In this document: positions 10,502-24,766 of the stretch, piece by piece
How positions within the stretch are numbered: position 1 is the stretch's first letter
How the letters are laid out: each line of letters opens with the position of its first letter
Origin: Sipunculus nudus
Taxonomy: Eukaryota; Annelida; Sipuncula; Golfingiida; Sipunculidae
DNA: 64,000 bases
Assembly (NCBI GenBank): GCA_026874595.1
Contig: CM049311.1
Coordinates: 75,022,953-75,086,952, forward strand
Direction: 5' to 3'
Translations under genes and position numbers: made by a program
The notes under the pieces: generated by a model
What the model saw: only the letters and a program-made list of their open reading frames with translations
What the model was told of the DNA's origin: nothing
Database searches by the model: none

Positions 10502-13500
10502 TTTAAGAAGCACTGCTTGTATTTATTGGGTTAATAAATGCATGAGTAGCAAAGACATAATTTCCTAATAAGCCTGGGTAAATATTTAATATTTGCTAAT
10601 TACAAACTATGGTATATTTTGATAATAGTCGTAAATTTAAGGTTTTCATTTACTTCTCACTGCTGAAAGTTGTACTTAAAAGCTTGCATAATTGTTTAGA
10701 GATGGGTATTATAAAAGCTCCTGTTCACCAATTACTGAAAAAAAGCCAGTTTCTAAGTGTTTTTCCATTAAATTCTTTGTGTGTATCAATAAATCATCTG
10801 TCGTACAGTTCCAGTGTCCTACACAGGTCATCAGAATTGTCAGCTCTGTGTCCACCCAAAAATGTTAATAAACTGGTTATAAGAAGAACAGTTAGATTTT
10901 TTTTATTATTTAAAAGGAATCTCAATCATTGTTACTTCAGGCTGAGTTTAATATTAACCATATTCAGTATAATTGTATTACAAATAGTCATTCATATTTG
11001 AATTATTTAGATTTACATTTAAGTCTTGATTCTGTTTCAGGAAGTAAGAAGAGTTTTTATCAAGAGAAGTAAGTTGTGGATGCAACCAAGAAGAAATCTG
11101 ATTCATACTTATTTGACTGGTATGCTGACAGACACTTGTCTTAATGTAAGACGCATTTGATGAATTCATAGAGATTCATATAGAAATTGTATAAAATATT
11201 TGTAAATTTAGTTAACGTTTATATCCAGGTGTACTGTTTCTGATAATGATAATTTGTCATATTGTACAAGTTTTAAACAAAGTTACAATGATCCAGAGTG
11301 TATGAAAAATAGCAGTTGTTCATGAAAACCCATTGTTAAGTGTCATGTGTCTTGACAGCCAGATCAGTCAGGTTTTCTCATTTCCCTATTCACACTGAGA
11401 ACTGGTGCTAGTACTAGTATATTGCTTGATGGTTTATCTATTTGGTTTAGATTATAACAGATAAAATTACTGTTTCAACCAATTACTGCTTGTTCACATA
11501 GCATTTCAACTTCAGCTGCCTGATCCTGCTGGTACACATACACAGGGGAGACAAAATACCAGTTCCAGGTGACATATTAGACAATTCTTACACTTCTTTA
11601 ATTTCCATAACACATAAGGTTGTATTGTTTTATTGTCTGTGACTGTTTAACGTTGATATCATCCATTATTTTCATATTATTTGATGTAACCATGTAAATA
11701 CACATAGCCAGATCTCATGCTTTTGTGCTTCCTTTAACAGTCAGCTTACTCTGAGTAAACATCTTTATTATGTTAATCAACATTTACCATTTGCTGATAA
11801 AACATGTATTATATAATTACATGTAACATTTTCACAGTATATTCTTTAAGTATAATGAGTTTCATAGGCGTCCTCTCCACTGTCCCGAAATATATGCAGT
11901 TGGTCTTATTTTTTCTTATGTGTGGATGATAATTGGAACTTGAATTAACTGCTAGAGGGCAGCACAGATCAATCAAAAGAAAGCAACAAGAAATGCTGAC
12001 ATTTCCCGTTATCTCATGATTTTGAGGAGATATTTGTTTTGGAAGAAGCTGAAAATATGTTTTGACCTTAGAGAACTTGAGCAAATTCTACCAAACACAT
12101 GGTCATGTCTCAACAGAGTTGCTTTCAGTTAACCCACACTTGCATAAAAAATCAGCAGACTTGCATTGATCCATGAACAGCACCATGGAAGGAGTATTAT
12201 GCCAAAAGTTTGAGTTTTGCTAGGACCAAATCAATGTTGAATCAGAATGAACTGTTGTTATGTTGTACATTTTTCAGTCATTTAGGCTGTAGAAGAACTT
12301 AGTTGGTTGCAGGTCAGGAAGAATGTTGCAAAATATAGTGTAGATGATGGGCTGTCACACATCATGGATGATAGGTATTTATTTGGTCTTGAATCAGGTA
12401 ACTGGTCAGTAGATTTATAACGTCTCAGCCACCTCATTCTTATACCTAGCTTTGTATACAATGCTTTGCTTGATTTGAAGGCAGTTTGCAACTGCTCTCT
12501 TAAGTTTGTTGGATATTGCATGTTGTACTCAGAAAAACTCCATCTGTTACCATGGCAGCAGCTCAGGTGGATTATGTATTTCTAATAGATCACTATTACT
12601 TCTCAAACTACATGAATATGCTGCAGGCTTTTTTTTGTGCTTTTTATTTTGCAGAGAACATATTTAAGTTTTTATAACACAGTGGTCGCCTTGCATTTTG
12701 GCAAGCTTTCAAATGCTCATTTTGTCAGTAATTGAGATATGGGGATTATTATAAAATTGCCCTTGTATAACAAAAGCAAGGAAACATTGCAGGTGTTTAT
12801 AAAAAATAAAGATGCTGTTTATTTAAGACTGGTTTGCAGGACCAGTGTCAATCACATTTCATTAGACTGGATCCCAGCTCAGATATGTATGCACTATGGC
12901 CCTTCAGCCATCTGACCTTGATGAAAATAGATGTTTGCACAGATCTAGCATGCTACCATGTTGGCATCTTTATGCTGTAGTCTGTTTATGTGTTGGCTAT
13001 AAATCTGTTGTGCCATTTGTACTTGGGATCAGTCTTTTATTACAAGATGGCTGCCATGTGCTTGTTTTTTATAGCACAATAGTACCAAACTCTTGAATAT
13101 GAACCCAGCCTATTGCCGTCCTGTCATAAAAACACTTGAACATAATTGTTAGTGTACATTGCTATTGTATAAAACAGCACAAAATCAAAGACATTTCAGG
13201 GCCAGTTAACTTTTTATGGGGAAACTGAGCTTTTTTTATAAAAAAAACAGAATCTACATGCTTCCTTAGATAGATCTTTATTCTAATGGTCTGAATAATC
13301 TGCTCCATTCAACCTACAACAATTAATCCTACCCATCCTTCTCTCCTCATTGTGCTCTTTGTATTGTGTTGTGTTTGTAAAGTAGACCCATTTATTAAAA
13401 CCCCTTGGTATTGACCTGTTTATTAAATTCCCTTCCATTTCTCCATCCTTGTGCTGAAGCTCCATTTTAACACTGCCAGGAATTCACAGACTGATGGATC

Positions 13501-16500
13501 AAATACTGGACACTTTATCACTTAATGGTGAGAAGTTTCCCAGTGTGGTGATGTTTGTTGCATTTTACTTGTAAAATGTCATGAAAGAAAAATTGGCTTT
13601 TTTCAGCCTTAAAAAGGTTATTTTGTTAAGTGAAAATCCCTCCAAACTTACTAAAACAAGAAATAAATGTGTAATTTTTGTTCTCGGTTAAGACTAGTGG
13701 GAGTGAATCTTATATAATTAATTAGACTGATCAGGTAATTTTTCATTTGTGATTACAGTTTCATTTAGATTTTTTAAAGATCACATTCAGAAGAGCGAAG
13801 ATAGACTTAATTATAGGGAAAGGGATGGCTTGTGTCCAATAGTGGACTTTTCACTCCATACAAAACTATTTTTTTTACAAATTTTGCCAGAAAAGAAGAA
13901 CAGATTACACTAGATTCTTTGGCAGCATTTCAAATTCTCATGTTCTGATGTTAAACAATGAATATGTTCTGTTTATTGAGAGAGATTCATGATGATTTTG
14001 AAATCCGTGATAGTGTAGTATAGCTTTTGTCAAATCGTTGATTTTTTCCCGTTTTGTTATTTGAGCAATGTGGTGATTACATTGCTCCATTGCTGTATCC
14101 ATGTTATCAACTTGAATATTATCACTTATAATCAGAAAGATTTTTTTCCCTCCAGGGCAGCTGTTTGTTAGGACTTTCACTGGCAGGGTCATGTGATCAT
14201 GTAGGACACAGAACACTTGTATATTTGGCTGTAGTCTGTTTTACATACACAACAATTTACTTATTGTGCACTGGTCAGTGCTTTTTTTACTCTTTAGGGG
14301 TAGTAAAAGTATTTACTTGTGAACTGAAGTATTAAACTGTGGGAGTGTTACAATAATAATGACTAGGGTTTTGCTTGGTATTAATTACACAATTCATGCA
14401 TTTAAGTGATTTTATTAAAAGAAAGCTTATTTTGCATTCTTAATTTTGGACAAGTCAATGTTACTTAGGCCAGGTTTGTCAGAGACAGGTTTTCAATGGG
14501 CTGAGTTCATCCACTGACTTCTCTGGTTTCTGATAGATGATGCTTAGCAAAAATTCCAAAATAATATAAAGTTCCTCAGGATTTATGGGAAAATATGGAA
14601 AATTATCTCCAGTTGACACACTTGGCTCTGTTCCCAACAAAGACCAAAGTTGCTGTTTCTGCAGCATTGCCCAGATGAGTCATGTTACGATTTACTGCCA
14701 CCTTCAGTTTTAATATAGGTGTAACCTGCTTGTGATCTAGTATAATGATATCGTGCTCATATAGACAGGACCTTATCCAAGCAAATTTTATTTGTTTTTT
14801 TTTTCTTAATGTTACATGCTTGGTTAATTTTAGCCCACTTGCAGTCAACAATGAAAGTGAAAGCAAATATGTTAACTGGTGCTTGAACTATTGAATTTAA
14901 TCAAAACAGTAATCATGTTCAGTGTCCTGATTGGCTGGGTCCTCTCTGTGATGCTCATCTGCCGTCACTTGTATGAGGTTGTGAACTGTTGAATATGGTA
15001 TTAATACATGGAGACAAACATGCATACAAATTATAACCTTGCCTTGTCTGAAATTATGAACATTGGTCTGGAACAGTTGACTTTGTATTATACATTTTGT
15101 AAGAAATACCAGGAAATTTTACTGACCAAAATAATAATCATCTTTTGGCAAATAAAAAAAACTGATTTCCCAGATTTTAAGGTATTTAACATGATACTTT
15201 GATCAAATGGGTAAAAAATGTTACAAAAATATTGTTGCCAATGTAAGTTTGGGCTAGCTGAAACAATTTGTCATTCAGTATCTGATAATGTTTGGAACTC
15301 TGTGGCAACTTGGCATTTTCTGTGAATTCTGGTGCAGTCATTGCAGTTTTATGTGATGGATCCTTTCTCTTAACAAAATCTTCGGTCCTCTGAGCTGTTC
15401 AGATAAATGGTGTTTTACCGTAATAAGAAAATATGCCTGTATATGTTATACTACCCCAGAAGGTACTTGATCTCTTGATGCCTCACAAAAACATTTTAAA
15501 CTGTACCACCAATTGTTGAAAATCAGTTTTTCAAATAATTTACAGTCATTCTACCCATACTTGACACTTTTCCAAACTGGCGACCTATAGGCCTGGACTA
15601 TCATAATTAGTATGCATGCTGTTATAAGAAATGGTATATTTTGTAGGCAGGGGGTTTTCAGGTATTTTGATGACTTGGTGCAGGTAAAATTCAGGAAAGC
15701 ACTTCATAGTTTGAAAGTTAAATGCAGGAATGGTAGTCTATGGGTTCGCAGGGAACAATGTGGCATCTTGAGATTGAATAATTTCTGATGTATTTCTGTA
15801 TTTACTTATTTACTTTGTGTGGGTGATTATCACTTGTCATTAAACCGGTGGGACTACTTGTATAATGTGTATATGACCTTTTGTTGCATGATAGCTGTGT
15901 AACTAAGTGACTTGTATATCTCAGTATGTCGTTAACATTGTCTTTTATACTTTCTGCTTCTCATATTCTGGCTTCAGATAATGTCAAGATTGTACCTAGT
16001 ACAGCTGAGTGCTTACTGTCAGGTGTGAATGGATTTGTAACAGCTTTTGGTCACATGTAGACCTGTTGATGTTGAAATAAGCGGCAATTTGTATAGGGTA
16101 ATAGACCTGTTGGTATTGATTTAAGAGCCTTTGTGTTACACATTGGCCCATCAAGTTGGTTTTTGGACATTTTTGGCCATCTGGTCATGTAAAGTCCTTA
16201 GTGTTACCTTCACACTTGAGCTGTTTGGGATTCAATTAAAGGTATAATTAGACAAAAGTTGTTGTGTGCTCTTATTTTTGTATGAAAATGTATTTATGTT
16301 CTCTTCTTTTTGTGGGAGTGTTGCATTTTTTATTTTTCAGTAGAAAACATTGGGGACAAACTCTTTCTTTTTGCAAAATGTGAACTGATTTTCTCATTTC
16401 AGTTACAAAGTAAACTAATGAAATTGATTATACCTTTACTAGAAATCCCTGAATTCTGTTCCTTCACCATATGTTACCATTTAATAATGACTGTTTATAT

Positions 16501-16530
16501 TAAGATAAAGATTTATAAATTTCTTTGTAT
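10502..16530. other. Long intergenic stretch with no recognised gene
   Basis: About 6 kb of AT-rich sequence. The longest ORF (130 codons at 10609-11001) has low-complexity, hydrophobic content and no domain I recognise. No splice-consistent exons, RNA genes or repeat families were seen. Part may be 3' UTR or downstream flank of the EEP-like gene. Confidence 0.4.
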
Positions 16531-16850
16531 AAAGAAGACAGATCCATGATAAGTCTGTACATATTAAGAATCAAGGCAGATCCATGACAGTTCGTATTAA
16601 GAAGGCACATTCCATTACCAGTGTTCATTTTAAGAAGACAAACCCATGAACAGTTGGTATTAAGATGGCAGATCTATTGACAGTGTTTATGTTAAGAAGA
16701 CTGACCCGTGAACAGTCTTCCTATTAAGAAGGTAGATACATTAAGAGTGTTCATTTTAGGAATACGGACCCATTAACAGTTTGGATTAAGAAGGCAGATC
16801 CATTAATAGTGTTCATGTTAAGAAGATTGATCATTGAACAAGTATTATGT
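16531..16850. repeat. Satellite-like array, ~31.5-bp unit, about ten copies
   Basis: 'ttaagaag' recurs near 16532, 16565, 16597, 16630, 16661, 16692, 16724, 16755, 16787 and 16819 at 31-33-bp intervals, alternating with 'gatccatgaacagt' style segments. Two subtypes (GGCAGATCCATT and GACTGACCCGTG) alternate, suggesting a ~63-bp higher-order unit. Confidence 0.75.
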
Positions 16851-17089
16851 TCACATGAACCAGTCTGGTCTATTGATGTACAGTGTGTTCATATTAACAA
16901 GGCCTGAAGGCCTAATGCCCAACTGTGGAATGGGATATACATCCGGTACAATGCTCTCATGCTGGATTGTTGCTTTTCATGTTCATATATAACATGTATA
17001 TGTTCAATACAAGTACAAAACATTTTGAATCTGTGTATAAGCACAATTACACATACATCTGAAATACTGCTATGGATGTACACAACACA

Positions 17090-17560
17090 AATTGTTGTAG
17101 GTGGCACCAACAATTTTGTGTAAGTGTAGCCATTGAAGATGAATAGACATGCAAAATTCCAGGCAGATACTTCAAATCTCTCTTGAGCCATGTGCACAGA
17201 TGCATGAAACCCTAAAACAGTTGTAGGTTTCGCCACAAATCATGTATTCAACAAAATTATCGTGATGTATGGACATGCCCAATTTCTGGCTGATATATCA
17301 AATCCTTCCAAAGAAATAGCAGGGACATACACTGTGCAAAAATCATTGTATGTAATGACACCAGTTGTGTCTACCATAAAGCAATCTGATATGTATATAT
17401 ATGCCCTATTTCTGGCTGATATATCAAATCCCTCCTGAGAAATCAGCAGGGACATACACTATGCAAAAATCTTTGTAGGTGGCGACATCAGTCTTGTGTA
17501 TTAGAAAGCCATCAAAGATGCATGGACAGGCCAAAATGTCTGGCCAGTAAATCAGACTTC
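17090..17560 (-). repeat. Diverged B-family units, ~130-bp period
   Basis: Three units carry 'gcaaaaatNNttgtaggtggc' and 'atttctggctgatatatcaaatc', which are reverse-complement relatives of the B-family core. The GGTGGCGCCACC palindrome is degraded to GGTGGCACCAAC and GGTGGCGACATC. Confidence 0.55.
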
Positions 17561-17639
17561 TCTTGAGTCAGGTTCACTGGGCTGACCAAGCTTAGCTGAG
17601 GCAGGCAGTTACCCAAGTCAAGGGAAGCTAGATGCCAGC

Positions 17640-17880
17640 TGCAGCTACTGCGCTGAGTGAACTATTGACCTGTTGCAAAATCTGATACAGTTGGCAGTCT
17701 GCCAAGGTTAAAAAAAGATCCAGAATGAAACTTGGCCTGTTGCTGAATTTGAAATGGTTGACAGTCTGCCATGCCCAAGCTATTCATAGATACAGACAAA
17801 ATTGGCATGTTGCCAAATCTGTTTATTTGCATACTGAAAGACTTGGGATACAATGCTTTTTTCAAGCTTCATGTTCATAG
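17640..17880. repeat. Short degenerate tandem repeat
   Basis: 'cctgttgcNNaatctgNNNNNgttgNcagtctgcca' is present about three times with a period near 85 bp. Confidence 0.4.
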
Positions 17881-18179
17881 GATTTTTTTAGTTGAATTGT
17901 GTAGAATAATAACAGATGCCTATTGAAAGCAAAATCAGAATACAGATATATTTTATTTATTGATTTATCTTACATGAGTTGGATACGGCCACAAATTATC
18001 GGTATGTTGCCTGTACAGCTCTGCTTATTTACCTACAGAGCTCAGTCTGTCACTACAAAAAATTTACTAGGTTTGTTTACCAAAGTATTTCACCCTCCTT
18101 TCATTGTCAAAAAGATGAAATAATTCAGCCAAAAATCATTTCAGTAAACTGAAACAAAGGCCACCAAAGCATCATTTCT

Positions 18180-21100
18180 AGCTCAACTGACTGTAAGTCA
18201 ACTGAGGTATAGGAATGGCGCCCTGTCGACATGTCCGTCTGACCCTCTGGTCTTCTGTTAGCAGGGCACAAATCGTAACTGCTGGCCCTAGAAACTTCTT
18301 AGTGAAAATCAAGGGAGGACAATAAATAATCTCTTTGGAAACCTGAAATTAGGTCATTGCGACCTATATCCTCCGAGGTATGGGGCTTGAAAATACCACC
18401 CAAAATAATGAAAAATTAGATATTAAACCTCCAACATCTTGACAGTTAATGCATGTGTGGTTATGAACCTTGCCTTGAATATTGAACATGACTAGTTTTG
18501 TCAGTTCCTGAAAAGTGGTTGTGCCACCTGTGTTTTTAGCTCAGCTGACTATAAGTCATCTGAACTATAGTCGTGGTCCATTGTCCCTCGTCTGTCTGTC
18601 CGTCCGTCTGTCCGTATGTCCGTCCGTAAGACTGGCACGTTTCGACACCATTGGACCTAAGAATCTGAAATTCGGCATACAGTTAGGTGTCCCCAAAATC
18701 TCCTACCATGCCGAAAATTGGGTCAATAGGACTTCGTTCCTTCGAGATATTAAGGAAAAACCTCAATTTTTTATTAGAAATCTATTTTTACACTTCAGGA
18801 CTGCCTAATATCAAAACCACTCATCTGGTTTTCTTCATATTTACCATAAATATTCCTCTGTATAGTTCCTATGTACATGGCAGAAATTAAGTCAGTATTA
18901 TTTAATTAAAAAAGTTATGGGCCCAAACATAATGGACTTTGTAAAAACATCAGGAAAGATATTTGGTCACTTAGGACCAAAAGTGTTAAAGGTAGGGACT
19001 TTTTTCAGTAATACAACTTTAATTAATCAAGATTTAATTGTATACAAAAAATTAGATCAAAATCTGTTACATTGTTTTTAAATATTGGCAAAAATATAAA
19101 ATTGGTACCTTAAATTTTGCCCAACTTTGGCCACGGCACGTTTTTTTCCTGTACGTACTGTGGATTTAATTTTCACAGCATGTACACATAAGGATTTAAT
19201 CTGTTAAAATCTGAAATTTGAAAATAAAAGCTGCAAAATTAGGCTAGTTATTGAATTTTTTTAGGCTCTTGTTGTATTCCCTTACATTGTCAAGCAGTCC
19301 ACTTTGATGACTGTAGGTCATTCAGTGCACATCTCTATGCTCCCCAGGCTGTTGGCATAATGTTAGATGTCCCCAGAATCTCCTACCATACCAAAAATTG
19401 TGTCATTAGGACTTCTTTCCTTCGAGAAATTAAGGAAAATCGTCCGTTTTCCATAAAAAAAAGCCATTGTTACACTTTAAGGCTGCCTAATATCAAAACC
19501 ACTGATCTGTTTTTGATCATTTTAGTATTCACATTCTTTCACACATTTTCTATGAACATACCAAAAATTAGGTCAGTATTGGGTATTATTTTGAAGTTAT
19601 GAGCCAAAATATAATGCAATTTTTAAAAAATCAGGAAATATATTTACTCACCTAACATGAGATTTGCTGAACCTAGAGACTTTTTTTTTCAAGAATAAAA
19701 CTTTATTTAATCAAGATTCAATTGTTTACCCAAAATTAGATCTGAATTTTGCAGATTTTTCAAGTTATTAGCATAAATAAAAAATCAAAACCTTAAATTT
19801 TGTCCAACTTTGGCAATGGCACGTTTTTTTCCCTGTAAGCACTGTTGATTTAATTTTCACAGCATATATACATAAGGATTAATCTTTTAAAATCTGAAAT
19901 TTCAAAGAAATTGATTGGAAAGAATAGCTTTTATTCACGTTTTCATACACCATGTCAAGTGTTGTTTACATCTAGCCCACCTAGTAGTACAGCCTTCACT
20001 TGCATTATGGCCAGCTTGGCCACTACCAGCAGGCTTCCCCTCTGCCCTGCACTCCCCCCCCCCAGATGGTGCATAAACTAGATGAATGTTATTATTTTCT
20101 GTATTTGATTCATTCTTATTCTAGGCTATGCTACATTTTAGATTTTGTATTGTACCACCAGAGTTACAATGATTAAAGTGTACATTTAGTTGTGTCCACA
20201 AAGTGGTGAATTGCTATGAAAGTGGTGATGTTCATCAGATAAGTAATTCCTTACTTCAGAAGAGTAAAATCTTCACCAGGTGTGAAATTGACTATTAATT
20301 CCAGTAATAAATTAAAACTGGGATAGCAATGATATTGTTTGTCCCTCATTCAACCAACAGTGTGCATACTTTATTTGAAAAGATGTTTTATTTTATCAAA
20401 TTTACTGAATCTTATTTTTTTTTGTAAATAAAATTAAGCATGTACTGAAAACTCCAATGTGCAAAACTTTTTAATATAATTCAAGGAATATTCTTGTAGA
20501 TGCCATGTTGTGGCATTATTTTCTTTTAAATTCAGTTTAAACATTTATGATTTTAAAAAAAATAAAATATATGTGTGTGCATATATAATGATTGCAACTT
20601 TTGCAACAATTCTAATATTTTAACTTATATTTTCAGTTTTTTTTATTAAAAATTTATAAAACCTGTAAATAAAAAAAAAATGATTCAGATAAAAACTTCT
20701 TAATGGAAAAAGTGGATATGCTAAAAAAATAGGCTTATATATAAACTTAAATGCATTATTCCCTTGAAAGTGAAATAAAGGTATTAGTCCATTCTGTCCA
20801 CTTACCTATCTGTAAATTTTCATATGCATCACAGTATCTCAAAACTTTTACTGTTTAAGAATCATGACAGTCTTGTCAGAGTATTAGTTTGCAATCATAT
20901 ATTTAGATCTTTACTACAACCAAGTAGGAGGGCCCCTTTCCTCTTAGTTTTTCATATTCTTATATAAATGAAAAACATTACAAAAGAATATTTCTACATC
21001 CACCTTCGTGCTGCCCTCACTTTTTCCTTCTCCGAACCCCATCCCAAAGTCAGCCTCAGTAAGCAAGAAAAAGATGAATCAGATATATTCGTACTTTAAT

Positions 21101-21700
21101 ATTTTGTATAACTATTTGTCCATAGGTACCTATGTACATGCCAGAAATTATGTCAATATTGTGTAATATGTTAGACATAGTGGGCATCACAATAATGTAC
21201 CTTGTCAAGACTAAAGAGATATTGTGTCATACAGTCACAAATTCATAAATCACTTCCTCAGCATAGTTAATCATAACATCATATCTGTCAAATTGAAAGC
21301 TTGCAGACTACCATACACTTTAGATCCTTCAACAAATAGCCTTATTATCATTCTACTACTGCTTATTACTGCTGTCATTGCATTCATATTTGCTCAAATA
21401 TATCACAATTTTAAACCCCTCCTAAATAAATAAAAAATAAACCACTTTATTTTAATCTATTAATCCATCAGTCAGGTAATTTCATTTATCATTTACTCAC
21501 ATATTACATTACATTCCTTTATAATAGCCCAACATGTCCATGATATTCATAAGCTTTATCGACTCGATATAGTATCACAGTGAAGAAACATTTATAGTCT
21601 AATCACGATCAGATGAGCGCCGTGACCCATGGGTTCCTTGTTTCTTTTATTTACAAATATTTTTCTATTTTTTACTATAAAATGACAACAATCATGTCAG
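18180..21700 (+). mobile_element. Element A2: A-family copy interrupted by C1
   Basis: The 5' hairpin (AGCTCAACTGAC / GTCAACTGAGGT) at 18180 leads one unit to 'gccacctgtgttttt' at 18537. A-type sequence ('cttttatttacaaatatttttctatttttt') resumes at 21642 directly after C1. No A-type 3' end was found beyond, so the copy is truncated near 21700. Confidence 0.65.
18538..21641 (+). mobile_element. Element C1: ~3.1-kb Helitron-like repeat nested in A2
   Basis: The 5' hairpin AGCTCAGCTGAC-TATAA-GTCATCTGAACT is followed by (TCCG)n-like sequence. The 3' end has GATGAG, ACCCATGGGT and CCTTGT. Internal sequence repeats: 'gtccccaNaatctcctaccat' near 18691 and 19370, and 'ggcacgttttttt' near 19136 and 19819, a unit of about 0.68 kb. 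It shares termini with C2 on the opposite strand. Confidence 0.75.
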
Positions 21701-21759
21701 CTTCTCTGCTGTGATTACATCTAGTGTTCCAAAACCTTGTGTGTTTATTAATCACATGT

Positions 21760-22364
21760 GGAAGCCCTATAATTATCACCCTGTCTGTCTGTTTGTCTAT
21801 CTGTCTCTCCATCCTTTCATCCACATATTGTTTTAGATGATAACTCCAGGTTGGATTGACACATGGATTAAAACCTTGACTTACGCATGGCCTCCCACTA
21901 TAGGAAGGACCTGTATGTTTTTTGCCTAATGAGGTCAAAGGTCAAGGTCACAGGACTCATTTGAAAAGTTTTATGGCTGCATTTTAAGCCAAGCTTTTCA
22001 TCCCATATTTACCATCTTGCGCATTTAGCTGACTTGCCAGTATGGGGAGAGCATAAATGAATTTGGGGTCAAAAGGTCTAAGGTCAAGGTCACAAATTAG
22101 TTTCCAGATGATAACTCCAGTTTAGTTTGACATATTGGTTTCAAGTTTAACTTATATATGGCTCACCACTTAACTAAGAACCCTGTTGATTTTTGGGTCT
22201 AACGATCAAAGGTCAATGTTACAGGACCAATTTCATTAAAAAAAATGTGTATGCAATTCAAGCTAAACTTTTTATCACAAAACCTCCATCTCTAAGATAT
22301 TGTTTAACTTCAGTAGGGGAAGATTCTATTTGATTTTGGGGTCATAGGTTCAAAGGTCGAGGTG
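21760..22364. repeat. E-family repeat with AGGTCA-rich units
   Basis: Units of ~150-290 bp carry 'gatgataactccagNttNg' and 'aggtcaaaggtcaaggtcac'. Positions 21932-21950 hold three AGGTCA hexamers spaced 1 and 0. The same family is at 47800-48190. Confidence 0.65.
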
Positions 22365-22466
22365 CAGGGGCGTAGCCAGAGGGGGGCCGGAGGGGGACAT
22401 GGACCCCCCCCCCCCCAGGTGTCATCCAGTACTAGCCGTCCTTTCGGAATTTCACTTAATCTTATA

Positions 22467-22518
<52 letters not shown>

Positions 22519-22579
22519 TGAATTTGCCTTTGCTATCAGAAGGGGATCCAAAGAGGGCGCCTTCGGCGCGAGGCCCCTG
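22365..22579. mobile_element. hAT-like MITE carrying a (TA)n microsatellite
   Basis: Ends are CAGGGGCGTAGCC and GAGGCCCCTG (TIR CAGGGGC). The flanking octamers TCGAGGTG and TTGAGCTG match at 6 of 8 bases, consistent with an aged 8-bp target duplication. Inside are a C-run and (TA)n at 22471-22515. It interrupts an E-family unit. Confidence 0.6.
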
Positions 22580-23293
22580 TTGAGCTGCAATATCTCTCAT
22601 TTTATCCATTTCCCAATTTTCGTGGTTAATTATTCGTTTTTCATATTTCTTTTTATTAATTAGCAATTTGATTTTATTTAAGTTATCTGCAGTTTATTAC
22701 TCTACAAATTCATTAGTTGAGATGAGGATATTTATGAACAGCTGCAGAACAACTGCAGAGCACCAGGCCCTTGTTGGGGTTTCACCGTGGACAATATCAT
22801 GGCTCGATCCTCGCGATCTGTGCTCTTAGGAGTCTTGTGTGCTGTCGAGACCACGGATCCCGGTAAAATTTAGTTTAACAAAGTTTAACATAAGACATCA
22901 ACAGTTATTTCACTCCCAGATTACATTAAAAAGATAATATTTTGCAAGTTATAAACGTAAATGCGCCTCTGCGCCATTGACTTTAACATGTTGAAAACGA
23001 TTGAAATTATATATCCTAATTTTGAAGAAATATAAATATTAAATATTGAAGCTCTCTACAGTTTGACTACTTACACATAGACATGAGGGAATACTTTTTA
23101 CGGGAACAGTATATCCTCTTTTTTGTAAAAAATGCCTCAAAATGTCCTCTTTATACATTGCAGACAAAAAATATTTCCCAATATGGGGGGATACCCATGT
23201 ACCTAAAACAAACCTTAATAAACTATGGTTCATACTTGAAAAAAAAAAGAAAATATATATTTTCATACACTAAAATATATAACGTATAGTAAA

Positions 23294-23334
<41 letters not shown>

Positions 23335-23680
23335 TAAATATATATACATATACACATATATATAACAGTTTTCATAGTACCTATACATGCATATTAGTGC
23401 GGTTACCTCCACAAAAAAAAAGTTGAACCAGTTTTGCAGAAGAAGACTATTGCAGCACTCAGTTTTGAAAAGGCTTACTAATGGCCGGCCACAAGACCAG
23501 CTTTCTATGACTCTATAAAAAATCAATGTAGGCAATATATTCTAATATATATTAAACAATGGAGCAACTGAAAATAAGATAATTCTTGTGCAAAATTAAA
23601 CCATTGAGCTTGGCGGTTTCATCATAAAACATTTTAAGCTGAAAGAGGATAAAATTACAAGGTGTGTGCCAGTATAAAAC
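22580..23680. other. Intergenic, with (AAT)n microsatellite
   Basis: (AAT)n at about 23294-23331, otherwise nothing recognised. Confidence 0.4.
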
Positions 23681-24600
23681 AGGTCGATGTAGGTGGTGCC
23701 ACAAAAACCTCAATTTCAAATGAGTCCTGTGACCAACATTTGCACAAAACTTGATAATATGCTAACTCCTGTCGTTTCTGAGATTGTTCTGAGAAGTTCT
23801 AATAGCCTACATATAATTTGTACATACATATATATATATATATAAATATAAATATATAAATATTCATTGAACCCAGATCCATTGAACCAACTTGAGGTAG
23901 CTCATCTCTGGGATAATTTTTTTGTGAAATAATGAACAATTTGGCTGAATGATTTCATTAAAGAACTTTTCAAATGTTTCAAGCTTCCCCCCCTTACCCT
24001 CTTAAATGCAAGTCGATGCAAATGGTGCCTTAAAAAACTCAATCCCAACACATTTGCCATGTGACTGATTTTTGCATACAATTTGATGATGCTAGCTTCT
24101 GCTGTTCCTGAGAAATTATTGGTTAATGTTTTGCTGACTGATGACCCCTTTACAAATGGTTTATAATACCTCATTTTCAAATATGGCTCATTTGACCAAC
24201 ATTTGCATAAAATTTGGTAATGATAGCTTCATCCTTTATTGAGATTGTAATTTTAGTATGCTTTTTTGGCAAAATAATTAAGTTAACTAAGTTTAGCTTC
24301 CTGTAACTCAGTCAAAAATCAATAAACTGGAATCATTGGAACAAACTTGAGAGATTATTTCTGTGATCATGTCTATGGAATATTGAACTATTTGGCTGGA
24401 GAGTTTCAGAGAAGATTTTGATTGTTTATCTTTTTCCTATAAAATCCAAGTCAATGCAGAGAACAACAAAATTCGTTCAATCCCATAACGTTTGGCATGT
24501 GACTGATTTTTTCAATATAATTTGGTGCTGCTAGCTCTGACAGTTTCTGAGATAGCATAGGTTAAAGTACAGCAGACAGACAATGCCGCCTCTCACATAA
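23681..24600. repeat. F-family repeat, two ~450-bp units
   Basis: 'accaacatttgcaNaaaNttgNtaatNNtagct' recurs near 23735 and 24198, and 'gaacaaacttgag' style segments near 23885 and 24340. Each unit contains a shorter half-repeat ('tgactgatttttgcatacaatttg'). The first unit carries GGTGGTGCCAC. Confidence 0.55.
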
Positions 24601-24766
24601 GCTTACACGTTCGCTAACAAGACAGATCCATGAAGATGACAAGTGTCCATATTTTCAAGTGAGATCTGGGAAGTCATCCATTAACAAGCAGTATAAACAA
24701 GACAAATCCATGAACATGAAATCTTCATTTCTGCAGACAAAATTGAATCTACTTCAGTATTCAGAA

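Noticed and set aside
10609-11001. 130-codon ORF, the longest non-gene ORF on the plus strand
   Set aside because: Low-complexity hydrophobic composition in AT-rich DNA, no homology recognised, no splice context.
23263-23535. Leucine-run ORF
   Set aside because: It is the translation of an (AAT)n microsatellite.
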